Shown here: piece after piece, positions 1 through 8,127 of the stretch
How positions within the stretch are numbered: the stretch's first letter is position 1
Layout of the letters: each line of letters opens with the position of its first letter
Assembly (NCBI GenBank): GCA_002360535.1
Contig: DEQR01000024.1
Coordinates: forward strand, 1 to 47,247
Direction: 5' to 3'
Origin: Thiobacillus sp. UBA3361
Lineage (GTDB): Bacteria; Pseudomonadota; Gammaproteobacteria; Burkholderiales; Thiobacillaceae
DNA length: 47,247 bases
Notes under the pieces: generated by a model
Told to the model about the DNA's origin: nothing
Database searches by the model: none
Seen by the model: the letters and a program-made list of their open reading frames with translations, nothing else
Translations under genes and position numbers: made by a program

Positions 1-68
1 TTTTAAACGCGCGCCGACAGCTTCTTGATCATCTTGGCGATCTTGCGGGTGTTGCCGGTGGTCAGGTC

Positions 69-936
69 CTGAAGACCGCCCACAGCCTGTACGGCAAGAA
101 CCCCGGCGTCCTGGAAACCGAGGAACTGCGCAAGGTGGAACGCATGGCCGCGCGCCAGTTCGACATCGCAGTGTGTTGGCGAGCCCGGAAGCGCGCGACC
201 TGATGGTGCCCGAGGCCACGGTGGAGGCCGCCCTGACGGAAGTGAGCGGGCGCCACCCCGATTTCGACGCCTTTCAGGACGATCTGTCCGGCAACGGACT
301 GAGCATCCCCCTCTACCGCCTATCCCTGGAACGGGAACTGAAGGTGGAAGCGGTGCTGGAAAAGGTGGACAGCCGCGCCGCGCGGGTCAGTGACATCGAC
401 GTCGAACTCTACTACCACTACCACCCCGAGCCGTTCCAGCGGCCCGAAGCCCGCGTAGCCCGCCACATCCTGATCACAGTCAACCCGGAGCTGGCGGACA
501 ACAGCCGCGAGGCCGCCACGACCCGCATCCAGGCAGTGCTCGCACGCTTGGTAAAGGACCCGAAACGCTTCTAGGAGCAGGGCCTGAAACACTCCGAATG
601 CCCAACCGCCCTGCAAGGTGGCTTGCTGGGAGAAGTCCGGCCTGGCCAGCTGTACCCAGAACTGGACGCGGTGTTGTTCCGACTCGAGACGATGCAGCGC
701 GGTCCTGTGGTGGAGACATCCCTGGGGCTGAATGTATTGCGCTGCGATTCGATTCTCCCGCCGAAAAATTGCGCTTGGACCAAGTCCGGGAAAAGATCCG
801 CGAAGTGCTTGCTGACCGCCGCAAGCGCCTCTGCCAGAAGGCCTGGCTGCGGCAAGCCGGAGAGCGCAACCACCGTCACGAGTCGTGTGGCATCCCGCCC
901 AAGGACACGTGCGAAGCATGGACTGCCTGGCGTTAA
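69..936 (+). pseudogene. nifM: Decayed nifM (nitrogenase maturation PpiC-type isomerase)
   Basis: The translated pieces line up with NifM, a PpiC/parvulin-type peptidyl-prolyl isomerase needed to mature the nitrogenase iron protein NifH. The first piece reads LKTAHSLYGKNPG in one frame (from 69). The next frame (173-571) contains VLASPEARDLMVPEATV and the parvulin motif ARHILITVN. A TAG at 572-574 ends it, yet the same frame continues with EQGLKHSECPTALQGGLLGE and a GPVVETSLGLNVLRCD parvulin tail. A further shift near 755 is needed to read KLRLDQVREKIREVL. So there are at least two frameshifts (about 171 and 755) and one internal stop, and no intact NifM can be made. The start lies outside or just inside the left edge. 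The family call rests on remembered motifs. Confidence 0.75.
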
Positions 937-1088
937 GCGGCCCGGGATAAGCTACGATCCGGGTAGCTGATCCCCTCCCCCATGCAGGCCGGTACACCAT
1001 GGCCGCATCAAATAACCGGCCGGAAAAACCATCCGCCACTGCCTCCTCGTCCTCGCAGGCGAGGGCACGGCGGCGCACGACCAGCTGA

Positions 1089-2291
1089 CTACCAGTTCGT
1101 CTCCCGCTCCGGACTGGAGGAGATGCGGTGGATGGCCAGGTCGGCGCCCTGGAATTCCTCTTCCGGGTCCAGTCGCAGGCTCATGGTCACCTTGAGTAGG
1201 CTATAGACTGCCAGTCCCCCGATGACGGCAACCGCGATACCGAGCAGGGTCCCGATCAGTTGGGCCGAGAAAGCAACGCCACCCATACCGCCCAGGGCCT
1301 GCACACCGAAAATGCCGGCGGCGATGCCGCCCCAGGCACCACACAGACCGTGCAAGGGCCACACGCCCAGCACGTCGTCGATCTTCCAGCGGTTCTGGGT
1401 GACGGTGAACATCCAGACGAACAGGGCGCCGGCCACCGCGCCGGTGACCAATGCACCAAGAGGGTGCATGAGGTCGGAACCCGCGCAGACCGCCACCAGC
1501 CCGGCCAAGGGGCCGTTGTGGATGAAGCCGGGGTCGTTCCTGCCGACAAACAGGGCTGCCAGGGTGCCACCCACCATAGCCATCAGGGAGTTGACCGCCA
1601 CCAGCCCGGACACCGCTTCGACGCTCTGGGCGGACATGACGTTGAAGCCGAACCAGCCGACGGTGAGCACCCAGGCACCCAGGGCCAGGAAGGGGATGCT
1701 GGACGGCGGATGGGCGGAAACCATACCGTCATGACGGTACCGGCCACGGCGGGCGCCGAGCAGGATGACCGCCGGCAGGGCGATCCAGCCGCCCATGGCG
1801 TGCACCACCACGGAACCGGCGAAGTCGTGAAACTTGGCGCCGGTCAGGCCTTCCAGCCAGTCCTGGAAACCCAGGTTGTTGTTCCACACCAAGCCTTCGA
1901 AGAACGGGTAGATGAAACCCACCAGCAGGAAGGTGGCGGCCAGTTGCGGGTTGAAACGGGCGCGCTCGGCAATACCGCCGGAGATGATGGCAGGGATGGC
2001 GGCGGCGAAGGTGAGCAGAAAGAAGAATTTGACCAGGTCGTAGCCGTTCTTCTGGGCCAGCACCTCGGCCCCGGAAAAGAAATCGACACCGTAGGCGATG
2101 CCGTAGCCGATGAAGAAATAGGCAATGGTGGAAACGCTGAAATCGGTGAGTATCTTCACCAAAGCGTTGACCTGGTTTTTCTTGCGTACCGTGCCCAGTT
2201 CCAGAAAGGCGAAACCGGAATGCATGGCCAGCACCATGATTGCCCCCAGCAGGACGAACAGCACGTCGGAACCGGACTTCAAGGTTTCCAT
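1089..2291 (-). CDS. amt: Ammonium transporter Amt
   Basis: Inner-membrane ammonium channel of the Amt/Rh family, about 400 residues with roughly eleven membrane helices. It begins METLKSGSDVLFVLLGAIMV and has the family pattern around FAGSVVVHAMGG and VWPLHGLCGAWGG, which hold the two pore histidines. An upstream in-frame codon would extend it by 12 residues. The ATG at 2291 is preferred because GGAG precedes it at correct spacing and the sigma-54 promoter would otherwise sit too close. It lies convergent with the broken nifM, an arrangement that fits a former nitrogen-fixation neighbourhood. No glnK/glnB gene is next to it in the window. Confidence 0.95.
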   Translation of the reverse strand: METLKSGSDVLFVLLGAIMVLAMHSGFAFLELGTVRKKNQVNALVKILTDFSVSTIAYFFIGYGIAYGVDFFSGAEVLAQKNGYDLVKFFFLLTFAAAIPAIISGGIAERARFNPQLAATFLLVGFIYPFFEGLVWNNNLGFQDWLEGLTGAKFHDFAGSVVVHAMGGWIALPAVILLGARRGRYRHDGMVSAHPPSSIPFLALGAWVLTVGWFGFNVMSAQSVEAVSGLVAVNSLMAMVGGTLAALFVGRNDPGFIHNGPLAGLVAVCAGSDLMHPLGALVTGAVAGALFVWMFTVTQNRWKIDDVLGVWPLHGLCGAWGGIAAGIFGVQALGGMGGVAFSAQLIGTLLGIAVAVIGGLAVYSLLKVTMSLRLDPEEEFQGADLAIHRISSSPERETNW

Positions 2292-2321
2292 ACTTCTACT
2301 CCACAGGAAATGGCATGGCGT

Positions 2322-2338
2322 AAGCAAGTGCCATGCCT
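2322..2338 (-). promoter_or_regulatory. Candidate sigma-54 promoter of amt
   Basis: On the minus strand this reads AGGCATGGCACTTGCTT. It has the invariant GG-N10-GC spacing and a perfect TTGCT -12 element; the -24 element differs from TGGCAC at two positions. A transcript would start about 20 nt before the amt ATG. Further upstream, GGTGCATT and AATGCAC half-sites (2344-2381) resemble halves of NtrC sites but are not in the canonical arrangement. Sigma-54/NtrC control is typical for amt genes. Confidence 0.6.
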
Positions 2339-2379
2339 CATATCAGTGCATTGTTTTTAATGGGTTTTTTATAATGCAC

Positions 2380-2406
2380 CAAAATAAAACGCCCCGTTAT
2401 GGGGCG
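2380..2406 (-). terminator. Intrinsic terminator after tatC
   Basis: CGCCCC-GTTAT-GGGGCG forms a six-base-pair stem (2390-2406). On the minus strand it is followed by TTTTATTTT, as expected for a rho-independent terminator closing the mla-his-tat transcript. A second, stronger hairpin without a T-tract (GCCGGCC-TGAA-GGCCGGC, 2468-2485) lies between it and the tatC stop. Confidence 0.7.
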
Positions 2407-2503
2407 CTCAAACCTGAAATGTATCGGTTTGGTGCATATGCTCCACGGGGTGTCCCCCGGACCGGGTGCCGGCCTGAAGGCCGGCCCACACCGCGGCCTC
2501 GTG

Positions 2504-3322
2504 TTACGGGCCGGACTTGCCCTGCTCCTCCTCGATGCGGTCGAACTCCGCGTCCATTTCCTCCAGGCTCAGGGGTTTGTATTCGTCGGCGGCTTCCGCT
2601 TCGGGTGCGGCCTTCTTGACCACCCAGCCAGCGACGATGATGCCGGCCTCGTAGAGCAGCCACAGGGGCACGGCCAACATGATCTGGGAGACCACGTCCG
2701 GCGGGGTGACCACGGCGGCGATGACGAAGGCGCCGACAATGACGTAGGGGCGGCCTTCCTTGAACTGGCTCACCTCCACCATCCCCATCTTGGCCAGGGC
2801 CACCACGACGATGGGCACCTCGAAGGTGATGCCGAACGCCAGGAACAGGGTCATGACGAAATCCAGGTACTTGTTGATGTCGGTCATGACCGCCACGCCC
2901 TCGGGAGCCACGCCGACGATGAAGCCGAACACCACCGGGAAGACCAGGAAGTAGGCGAAGCTCATGCCCAGGGCGAACAGCAGGACGCTGGCCACCACCA
3001 GGGGCAGGATGATCTTTTTCTCGTGGCCGTACAGACCCGGCGCGATGAAGGCCCACACCTGATACAGGATGTAGGGCAGCGAGATCAGCAGGGCGGTCAT
3101 CATGGCCACCTTGATGGGCACGAAGAAGGGCGTGACCACCTCGGTAGCGATCATCTGTCCGCCGGCCGGCAGTTTGCTGAGCAGAGGCTCGGCCAGAAGG
3201 GCGTAGAGGTCCTTGGCGAACGGAAACAGACAAACGAACACCAGGATCCAGACGATGGCGGCACGCAGCAGCCGGTCGCGCAGTTCGATCAGGTGGGTAA
3301 TGAAGGTCTGGGGCGTGTCCAT
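2504..3322 (-). CDS. tatC: Sec-independent protein translocase TatC
   Basis: Six-helix inner-membrane receptor of the twin-arginine translocation system; with TatB it recognises RR signal peptides of folded cargo. The 272-residue protein has the family N-terminus (FITHLIELRDRLLRAA) and the conserved loop before the central helices (SLPYILYQVWAFIAPGLY). It is the last gene of the tatABC group and starts 5 nt after the tatB stop. At least two products of this window, HynS and SoxB, carry twin-arginine signals and are expected cargo. Confidence 0.97.
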   Translation of the reverse strand: MDTPQTFITHLIELRDRLLRAAIVWILVFVCLFPFAKDLYALLAEPLLSKLPAGGQMIATEVVTPFFVPIKVAMMTALLISLPYILYQVWAFIAPGLYGHEKKIILPLVVASVLLFALGMSFAYFLVFPVVFGFIVGVAPEGVAVMTDINKYLDFVMTLFLAFGITFEVPIVVVALAKMGMVEVSQFKEGRPYVIVGAFVIAAVVTPPDVVSQIMLAVPLWLLYEAGIIVAGWVVKKAAPEAEAADEYKPLSLEEMDAEFDRIEEEQGKSGP

Positions 3323-3327
3323 GCGCC

Positions 3328-3915
3328 TCAGACGGTCTTGCCGTCGGCGTCGTCGTGCCGTACCTCGGCGGGCTGTCGCGGCTCGGGCGCAGCGGCCGGT
3401 TGTGCCTCGGTGGACGGAGGTTTGTCGGCGGCCGGTGCCGATTCCTCGGCCTCCAGGTCCTTGTTCAGTTCGCGCCAGGCGTCATCCTCGTCCTGGCCGG
3501 GGGCATCGGTCTCGGCGGTCGGAGCCTTGTCCGCCGTCTCCCCCCCGGTACCGCCGTCGGCCTTGAGCTTCTCGAACTCGCGCTGGGCCAACCCGCCGTC
3601 GGTGGCCGACATGGCCTGCACGACCTTGCTGACTTGGTCGCCGGCCTCCTCGGCCTGGCGCCGGAAACCCGCCTCGGCCTCCTTGGCCATGATCTCGTAC
3701 TTCTGGGCGGTTTCCTTCATGTCCGCCTGGAGCTTGCGCAACTCCTCCAACTGCATGTCCCGGTTGATGTCCTGTTTGACCTGAGAGACATAGCGGTTGA
3801 GCTTGCCCAGCCAAGTGCCGGCAGTGCGCGCCACCTTGGGCAGGCGCTCGGGGCCGATGACGATGAGCGCCACCAGGCCGATGAGCAGCAGTTCGGAAAA
3901 GGCGATGTCGAACAT
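3328..3915 (-). CDS. tatB: Sec-independent protein translocase TatB
   Basis: Single-span membrane protein that binds Tat substrates together with TatC. It begins MFDIAFSELLLIGLVALIVI followed by GPERLP, the characteristic TatB transmembrane helix, hinge and start of the amphipathic helix. A charged, largely helical region runs to about residue 130, and the last 65 residues are a low-complexity Glu/Ala/Pro tail. At 195 residues it is slightly longer than E. coli TatB; the tail is the variable part of the family. It lies between tatA and tatC. Confidence 0.95.
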   Translation of the reverse strand: MFDIAFSELLLIGLVALIVIGPERLPKVARTAGTWLGKLNRYVSQVKQDINRDMQLEELRKLQADMKETAQKYEIMAKEAEAGFRRQAEEAGDQVSKVVQAMSATDGGLAQREFEKLKADGGTGGETADKAPTAETDAPGQDEDDAWRELNKDLEAEESAPAADKPPSTEAQPAAAPEPRQPAEVRHDDADGKTV

Positions 3916-3928
3916 GGCGTGAAAGGGC

Positions 3929-3976
3929 GAGGCGTGAGGCGCGAGGCGCGCAGAGGCGAAACCCGCCTCACGCCTC
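3929..3976. repeat. Inverted repeat of GAGGCG units between tatA and tatB
   Basis: A perfect 13-base inverted repeat (GAGGCGTGAGGCG at 3929-3941, complement at 3964-3976) is embedded in iterated GAGGCG/GCGAGGCG units. The core GTGAGGCGCGAGGCG recurs on the other strand at the start of the V-ATPase F gene near 25351, so it is a dispersed short repeat rather than a tat-specific element. Confidence 0.6.
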
Positions 3977-3995
3977 AGCCATCAGGCCTTGCTCG

Positions 3996-4229
3996 TCAGC
4001 TGTGCTGTTTGTCCTTGATCTCGCCTTCGATAGTGGTGCCCTTGGTCTCGCCCTCACGGGGCAGTTCCGCGGTGCTGGAACCCTTGTTCTGCTCGTCCTT
4101 CATGGCCTCCTTGAAGCCCTTCACCGCACCGCCCAAATCCTGGCCAATGTTGCGCAGCTTCTTGGTGCCGAACACCAGCAGCACCACTACCAGTACGATC
4201 AACCAATGCCAAATGCTGAAACTACCCAT
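3996..4229 (-). CDS. tatA: Sec-independent protein translocase TatA
   Basis: Pore-forming or membrane-weakening subunit of the Tat translocon. The 77-residue protein has the typical short helix (WHWLIVLVVVLLVF), the GTKKLRNIG hinge and the amphipathic helix DLGGAVKGFKEAMKD, followed by a polar tail. The start is preceded by AGAGGAG. It follows hinT by 24 nt, and the tat genes are the distal part of the his operon, a common arrangement in betaproteobacteria. Confidence 0.95.
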   Translation of the reverse strand: MGSFSIWHWLIVLVVVLLVFGTKKLRNIGQDLGGAVKGFKEAMKDEQNKGSSTAELPREGETKGTTIEGEIKDKQHS

Positions 4230-4253
4230 TTGAATCTCCTCTGTGAATGTTGC

Positions 4254-4589
4254 TTACATGGGGCGGGGGTTGCCGCCGCCGATCACGTGCACGTGCAGGT
4301 GGAACACCTCCTGCCCGCCGCCCCGGCCGGTATTGATGATGGTGCGGAAGCCATCCGTCAGGCCCTGCTCGCGAGCCAGTCTGGGAGCCAGCAGCAGAAT
4401 CTTGCCCAATAGGGCCTGGTGTCCGGTGTCGCAGGTATCCAGGGACGCTACATGCAGTTTGGGGACGATCATGAAGTGCACCGGCGCCACCGGATGGATG
4501 TCGTGGAAGGCCAGCACGTCTTCGTCCTCGTACACCTTGCGGCAGGGGATGGCCCCGGCCACGATCTTGCAGAAGATGCAGTCGCTCAC
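4254..4589 (-). CDS. hinT: HIT-family purine nucleoside phosphoramidase (HinT-like)
   Basis: Small cytosolic histidine-triad hydrolase that cleaves AMP-lysine and related phosphoramidates. DCIFCKIVAGAIP is the usual N-terminus, and HLHVHVIGGG holds the catalytic HxHxH triad near the C-terminus. The true start is taken as GTG at 4589: it has AGGAGA six bases upstream and overlaps the hisE stop (GTGA). A longer upstream frame would only read through hisE. About 111 residues, normal for the family. Its place between hisE and tatA is conserved in many betaproteobacteria. Confidence 0.93.
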   Translation of the reverse strand: MSDCIFCKIVAGAIPCRKVYEDEDVLAFHDIHPVAPVHFMIVPKLHVASLDTCDTGHQALLGKILLLAPRLAREQGLTDGFRTIINTGRGGGQEVFHLHVHVIGGGNPRPM

Positions 4590-4912
4590 GCGTTCTCCTT
4601 TCGTGACGCCTTCTCCGCCAGTCCGGAGAGCCCTTCCCGCCGCGCCAGCTCGGCCAGCACCTCGTCCGGGTGGATGCCCTGCTGGGCCAGCAGCACCAGG
4701 CAATGAAACCACAGATCGGCGGTCTCGTAGATGAGCTTTTCCCGCACGCCGTCCTTGGCCGCCATGATGGTCTCGGCGGCCTCTTCGGCCACCTTTTTCA
4801 GGATGGCGTCCAGGCCCTTGTGGTACAGCTTGGCCACATAGGAATCCTGGGGGTCGGACTGCTTGCGGGCCTCCAGGGTTTCCGCCAGACGGTCGAGAAT
4901 GTCCGCGTTCAT
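4586..4912 (-). CDS. hisE: Phosphoribosyl-ATP pyrophosphatase HisE
   Basis: Second step of histidine biosynthesis: hydrolyses phosphoribosyl-ATP to phosphoribosyl-AMP. 108 residues, all-alpha MazG-like fold. The motif KKVAEEAAETIMAAKDG and the later YETADLWFHCLVLL hold the Mg-binding acidic residues. The start is the ATG at 4912, which overlaps the hisI stop by four bases (ATGA). HisE and HisI are separate here rather than fused as in enterobacteria. Confidence 0.96.
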   Translation of the reverse strand: MNADILDRLAETLEARKQSDPQDSYVAKLYHKGLDAILKKVAEEAAETIMAAKDGVREKLIYETADLWFHCLVLLAQQGIHPDEVLAELARREGLSGLAEKASRKENA

Positions 4913-5307
4913 GCCTTGTAGATCTCGTGGGGGTCTTTCAGCACCGGCTCCACGGCCTTCCACTGGTGGTTGTCCAAGCGCTGGAAAAAACAGCTTTGCC
5001 GGCCGGTGTGGCAGGCGATGCCGCCGGTCTGCTCGACCTTGAGCAGGATCACGTCCTCGTCGCAGTCGGTGCGGATTTCCTTCACCTTTTGGGTATGGCC
5101 GGATTCTTCGCCCTTGTGCCAGAGCTTTCTCCGCGACCGCGACCAGTAAACCGCCTCCCCGGTCTCCACGGTCTTTTTCAGGGCATCCCTGTTCATCCAG
5201 GCGACCATGAGGATGGCACCGCTGTCCGCATCCTGGGCGATGGCGGGCACGAGGCCGTCCGCCGACCAGTTGATCTTGTTCAGCCAATTCTCGTTGGCCT
5301 TGCTCAT
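4909..5307 (-). CDS. hisI: Phosphoribosyl-AMP cyclohydrolase HisI
   Basis: Third step of histidine biosynthesis: Zn-dependent opening of the adenine ring of phosphoribosyl-AMP. The signature is visible as RTDCDEDVILLKVEQTGG and IACHTGRQSCFF, which supply the Asp (Mg) and Cys (Zn) ligands. The start MSKANENW (ATG at 5307) overlaps the hisF stop by ATGA. 132 residues, stand-alone type. Confidence 0.96.
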   Translation of the reverse strand: MSKANENWLNKINWSADGLVPAIAQDADSGAILMVAWMNRDALKKTVETGEAVYWSRSRRKLWHKGEESGHTQKVKEIRTDCDEDVILLKVEQTGGIACHTGRQSCFFQRLDNHQWKAVEPVLKDPHEIYKA

Positions 5308-6089
5308 AGTCTGACTTCCACGCCCTGTCGTTGCATGAATTCCTTGCACTGACGCACGGTAAATTCGCCGTAATGAAAGATGCTGGCGGCCAGCACGGCA
5401 TCCGCCCCGCCCTGCTTCACCCCATCGACCAAGTGCTGAAGATTCCCCACCCCCCCACTGGCGATGACGGGGATGTTGACTGCCTCGGCGATGGTACGCG
5501 TCAACCTGAGATCAAAGCCGGTCTTGGCGCCGTCACGGTCCATGCTGGTGAGGAGGATTTCACCGGCGCCCAGGCTTTCCATCTTCTTCGCCCATTCCAC
5601 CGCGTCCAGGCCGGTGGGTTTGCGTCCGCCATGGGTGAACACCTCCCAGCGCGGCTCGGCACCGTCGGGGACCTGCCTGGCGTCAACCTGTTTTGCGTCT
5701 ATCGCCACCACGATGCACTGGCTGCCGAAGCGGTCGGAGGCTTCCTTGACCAGTTGCGGGTTGTGCACCGCCGAGGTGTTGATGGACACCTTGTCCGCGC
5801 CGGCATGCAACAGTCGGCGCACGTCGTCCGGCGTGCGCACGCCGCCCCCCACGGTCAGGGGGATGAACACCTGGGCGGCCACGTCCTCGATGATGTGCAG
5901 GATCAGGTCGCGATCGTCGGAACTGGCGGTGATGTCCAGGAAGGTCAACTCGTCGGCGCCCTGCTCGTCGTAGCGGCGGGCCACCTCCACCGGATCACCG
6001 GCATCGCGCAGGTTGACGAAGTTGACCCCCTTCACCACGCGGCCGGCTGTGACATCCAGGCAGGGGATGATGCGTTTGGCCAATCCCAT
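5304..6089 (-). CDS. hisF: Imidazole glycerol phosphate synthase subunit HisF
   Basis: Cyclase subunit of IGP synthase, a TIM barrel that works with the glutaminase HisH. The 261-residue protein begins MGLAKRIIPCLDVTAGRVVKG (catalytic Asp in CLDV) and has the phosphate-binding segments TVGGGVRT and IPVIASGGVGN. Only one base separates its ATG from the hisD stop (TGACATG). The partner hisH and also hisA, hisB and hisC, normally found upstream of hisF in this operon type, are not in the window. Confidence 0.97.
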   Translation of the reverse strand: MGLAKRIIPCLDVTAGRVVKGVNFVNLRDAGDPVEVARRYDEQGADELTFLDITASSDDRDLILHIIEDVAAQVFIPLTVGGGVRTPDDVRRLLHAGADKVSINTSAVHNPQLVKEASDRFGSQCIVVAIDAKQVDARQVPDGAEPRWEVFTHGGRKPTGLDAVEWAKKMESLGAGEILLTSMDRDGAKTGFDLRLTRTIAEAVNIPVIASGGVGNLQHLVDGVKQGGADAVLAASIFHYGEFTVRQCKEFMQRQGVEVRL

Positions 6090-6090
6090 G

Positions 6091-7398
6091 TCAGGATTCC
6101 ATCCGGTACTCGGCAGAGCGGCCGTGCGCCTGCAAACCCTCGCCGTAGGCCAGGGCGGCGGCGATCTCGCCCAGCGTCCGGGCGCCCGCGTCGGAGACGT
6201 GGATCAGGCTGGAGCGCTTCTGGAAGTCATAGACTCCCAGGGGCGAGGAGAAGCGGGCCGTGCGGGAGGTGGGCAGCACGTGGTTGGGGCCGGCGCAATA
6301 GTCGCCCAGGGCCTCGCAGGTCATGCGGCCCATGAAGATGGCGCCGGCATGTCGGATGCTCGGCAGCATGGCTTGCGGATCGGCCACCGACAGTTCCAAG
6401 TGCTCGGGAGCGATGTGGTTGGCAATCTCGGCTGCCTCGGCCAGATCGCGGCTGAGGATCAGCCCGCAGCGGTCGTTGATCGACTTGGCGATCACATCCA
6501 GGCGCGGCATGGTGGGCAGCAGGCGCTCCATGCTGGCCTGCACCTTGTCCAGGAAGCCGGCGTCCGGGCTGATCAGGATGGACTGCGCCAGTTCGTCGTG
6601 TTCCGCCTGGGAGAAGAGGTCCATGGCGATCCAGTCCGGATGGGTCTGGCCGTCGCAGATGACCAGGATTTCCGACGGGCCGGCGATCATGTCGATGCCG
6701 ACGAGGCCGAACACACGCCGCTTGGCCTCGGCAACATAGGCATTGCCCGGGCCGACGATCTTGTCCACCCGCGGCACGCATTGGGTGCCGTAGGCCAGGG
6801 CGCCCACGGCCTGGGCACCGCCGACGGTGAACACCCGATCGACACCGGCCACCGCCGCGGCGGCCAGCACCAAGTCGTTCTGCACCCCGTCCGGGGTGGG
6901 CACCACCATGATCAGTTCCTTCACCCCGGCCACCTTGGCGGGGATGGCGTTCATCAGCACCGACGAGGGATAGGCCGCCTTGCCGCCGGGCACGTAGAGG
7001 CCCACCCGGTCCAGGGCGGTGACCTGCTGGCCGAGCACGGTACCGTCCGCCTCGGTATAGGTCCAAGAGGACTGCAACTGCCTTTCGTGATAGATACGGA
7101 CGCGTTCGGCCGCCTGCTTGAGGGCCTGCTCCAGGCGCAGGGGGAGCGACTTCTGGGCCTCTTCGAGACGCGCGCGGGGCAATTCCAGGTCGGCCATGGA
7201 GGCGACATCCAGACGGTCGAAGCGGGCGGTGTATTCCAGCACGGCGGCATCGCCCCGCTGGCGCACGGCGGCCAGGATTTCATCCACCGCCTGCCCCACG
7301 CGGGCATCGGTTTCGGCGCTGAAGCTCAACAGCCGCGCCAGGGCGGCCTGGAAATCGGGTTGGCAGGAATCGAGTCGTCTGGGGGTCAGTTGCGTCAT
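6091..7398 (-). CDS. hisD: Histidinol dehydrogenase HisD
   Basis: Zn-dependent, NAD-dependent four-electron oxidation of histidinol to histidine, the last pathway step. GPGNAYVAEAKRRVFG (NAD/Zn region), AGPSEILVICD, SQAEHDELAQ and APEHLEL are all recognisable. The start is taken at MTQLTPRRLDS (ATG at 7398), giving 435 residues, the normal length; the longer frame adds 22 atypical residues. It is followed directly by hisF, which is unusual. A gap of about 90 nt separates it from hisG. Confidence 0.96.
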   Translation of the reverse strand: MTQLTPRRLDSCQPDFQAALARLLSFSAETDARVGQAVDEILAAVRQRGDAAVLEYTARFDRLDVASMADLELPRARLEEAQKSLPLRLEQALKQAAERVRIYHERQLQSSWTYTEADGTVLGQQVTALDRVGLYVPGGKAAYPSSVLMNAIPAKVAGVKELIMVVPTPDGVQNDLVLAAAAVAGVDRVFTVGGAQAVGALAYGTQCVPRVDKIVGPGNAYVAEAKRRVFGLVGIDMIAGPSEILVICDGQTHPDWIAMDLFSQAEHDELAQSILISPDAGFLDKVQASMERLLPTMPRLDVIAKSINDRCGLILSRDLAEAAEIANHIAPEHLELSVADPQAMLPSIRHAGAIFMGRMTCEALGDYCAGPNHVLPTSRTARFSSPLGVYDFQKRSSLIHVSDAGARTLGEIAAALAYGEGLQAHGRSAEYRMES

Positions 7399-7491
7399 GG
7401 TGGCGTGCCGCTCAAGCGAATCAGGATTATACGTGCATGTGGGGGCGGCGCGCGGGCGCTGCAAGGGGTGAGCGGCGGGGCGGACCCGCCC

Positions 7492-8127
7492 TCAGGCCGC
7501 CGCCTTCCGGAACGCCTCGACGATGGGCTGGATGGCCTCGTGCTTGAGCTTCATTGAGGCCTGGTTGACCACCAGCCGGGAGCTGATCTGGCCGATCTCC
7601 TCGACTGCATCCAGGTTGTTGGCCCTGAGCGTGCCGCCGGTTGACACCAGATCTACGATCACGTCCGCCAGGCCCACCAGGGGGGCCAATTCCATGGAGC
7701 CGTAGAGCTTGATCAAATCGATGTGCACACCTTTCCGGGCGAAGAACAGGCGCGCGGTCTGCACGTATTTAGTCGCCACCCGCAGGCGCGCGCCACGGCG
7801 CACGGCCGACTGGTAGTCGAAGCCCACCGGCGCCGCCACCATCATGCGGCACTTGGCGATGTTGAGATCGACGGGTTGGTACATGCCCTCGCCGCCGTGC
7901 TCCAGCAGCACGTCCTTGCCCGCCACGCCCAGGTCGGCGGCGCCGTGCTGCACATAGGTGGGCACGTCGGTGGCGCGCACGATGATCAGGCGCACGTCGG
8001 GCTTGTTGGTGCCGATGATCAGCTTGCGCGAGGACTCCGGGTTCTCGTTCGGCGTGATGCCCGCAGCCGCCAGCAGGGGCAGGGTTTCCTCGAAGATGCG
8101 GCCCTTGGAGAGGGCAAGGGTGATCAT
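7492..8127 (-). CDS. hisG: ATP phosphoribosyltransferase HisG (short form)
   Basis: First step of histidine biosynthesis. At 211 residues it is the short form, which lacks the C-terminal regulatory domain and in known cases needs the HisRS-like subunit HisZ for activity and feedback control. hisZ is not in the window. The N-terminus MITLALSKGRIFEETLPLL and the PRPP-binding DVIVDLVSTGGTLRANNL are typical. The start overlaps the murA stop (ATGA). Confidence 0.96.
   Translation of the reverse strand: MITLALSKGRIFEETLPLLAAAGITPNENPESSRKLIIGTNKPDVRLIIVRATDVPTYVQHGAADLGVAGKDVLLEHGGEGMYQPVDLNIAKCRMMVAAPVGFDYQSAVRRGARLRVATKYVQTARLFFARKGVHIDLIKLYGSMELAPLVGLADVIVDLVSTGGTLRANNLDAVEEIGQISSRLVVNQASMKLKHEAIQPIVEAFRKAAA

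Noticed and set aside
3..62. Minus-strand tail reading TGNTRKIAKMIKKLSARV-stop at the left edge
   Set aside because: It looks protein-like and could be the C-terminus of a neighbour, but only about 20 codons precede the nifM remnant and no family was recognised.
999..1088. 29-codon plus-strand ORF (MAASNNRPEKPS...)
   Set aside because: No ribosome site, low-complexity Ser/Arg end, ends against amt; nothing supports translation. The stretch 937-1088 otherwise holds nothing I can name.
1260..2360. 366-codon plus-strand ORF opposite amt
   Set aside because: Shadow of the ammonium transporter; no protein-like composition.
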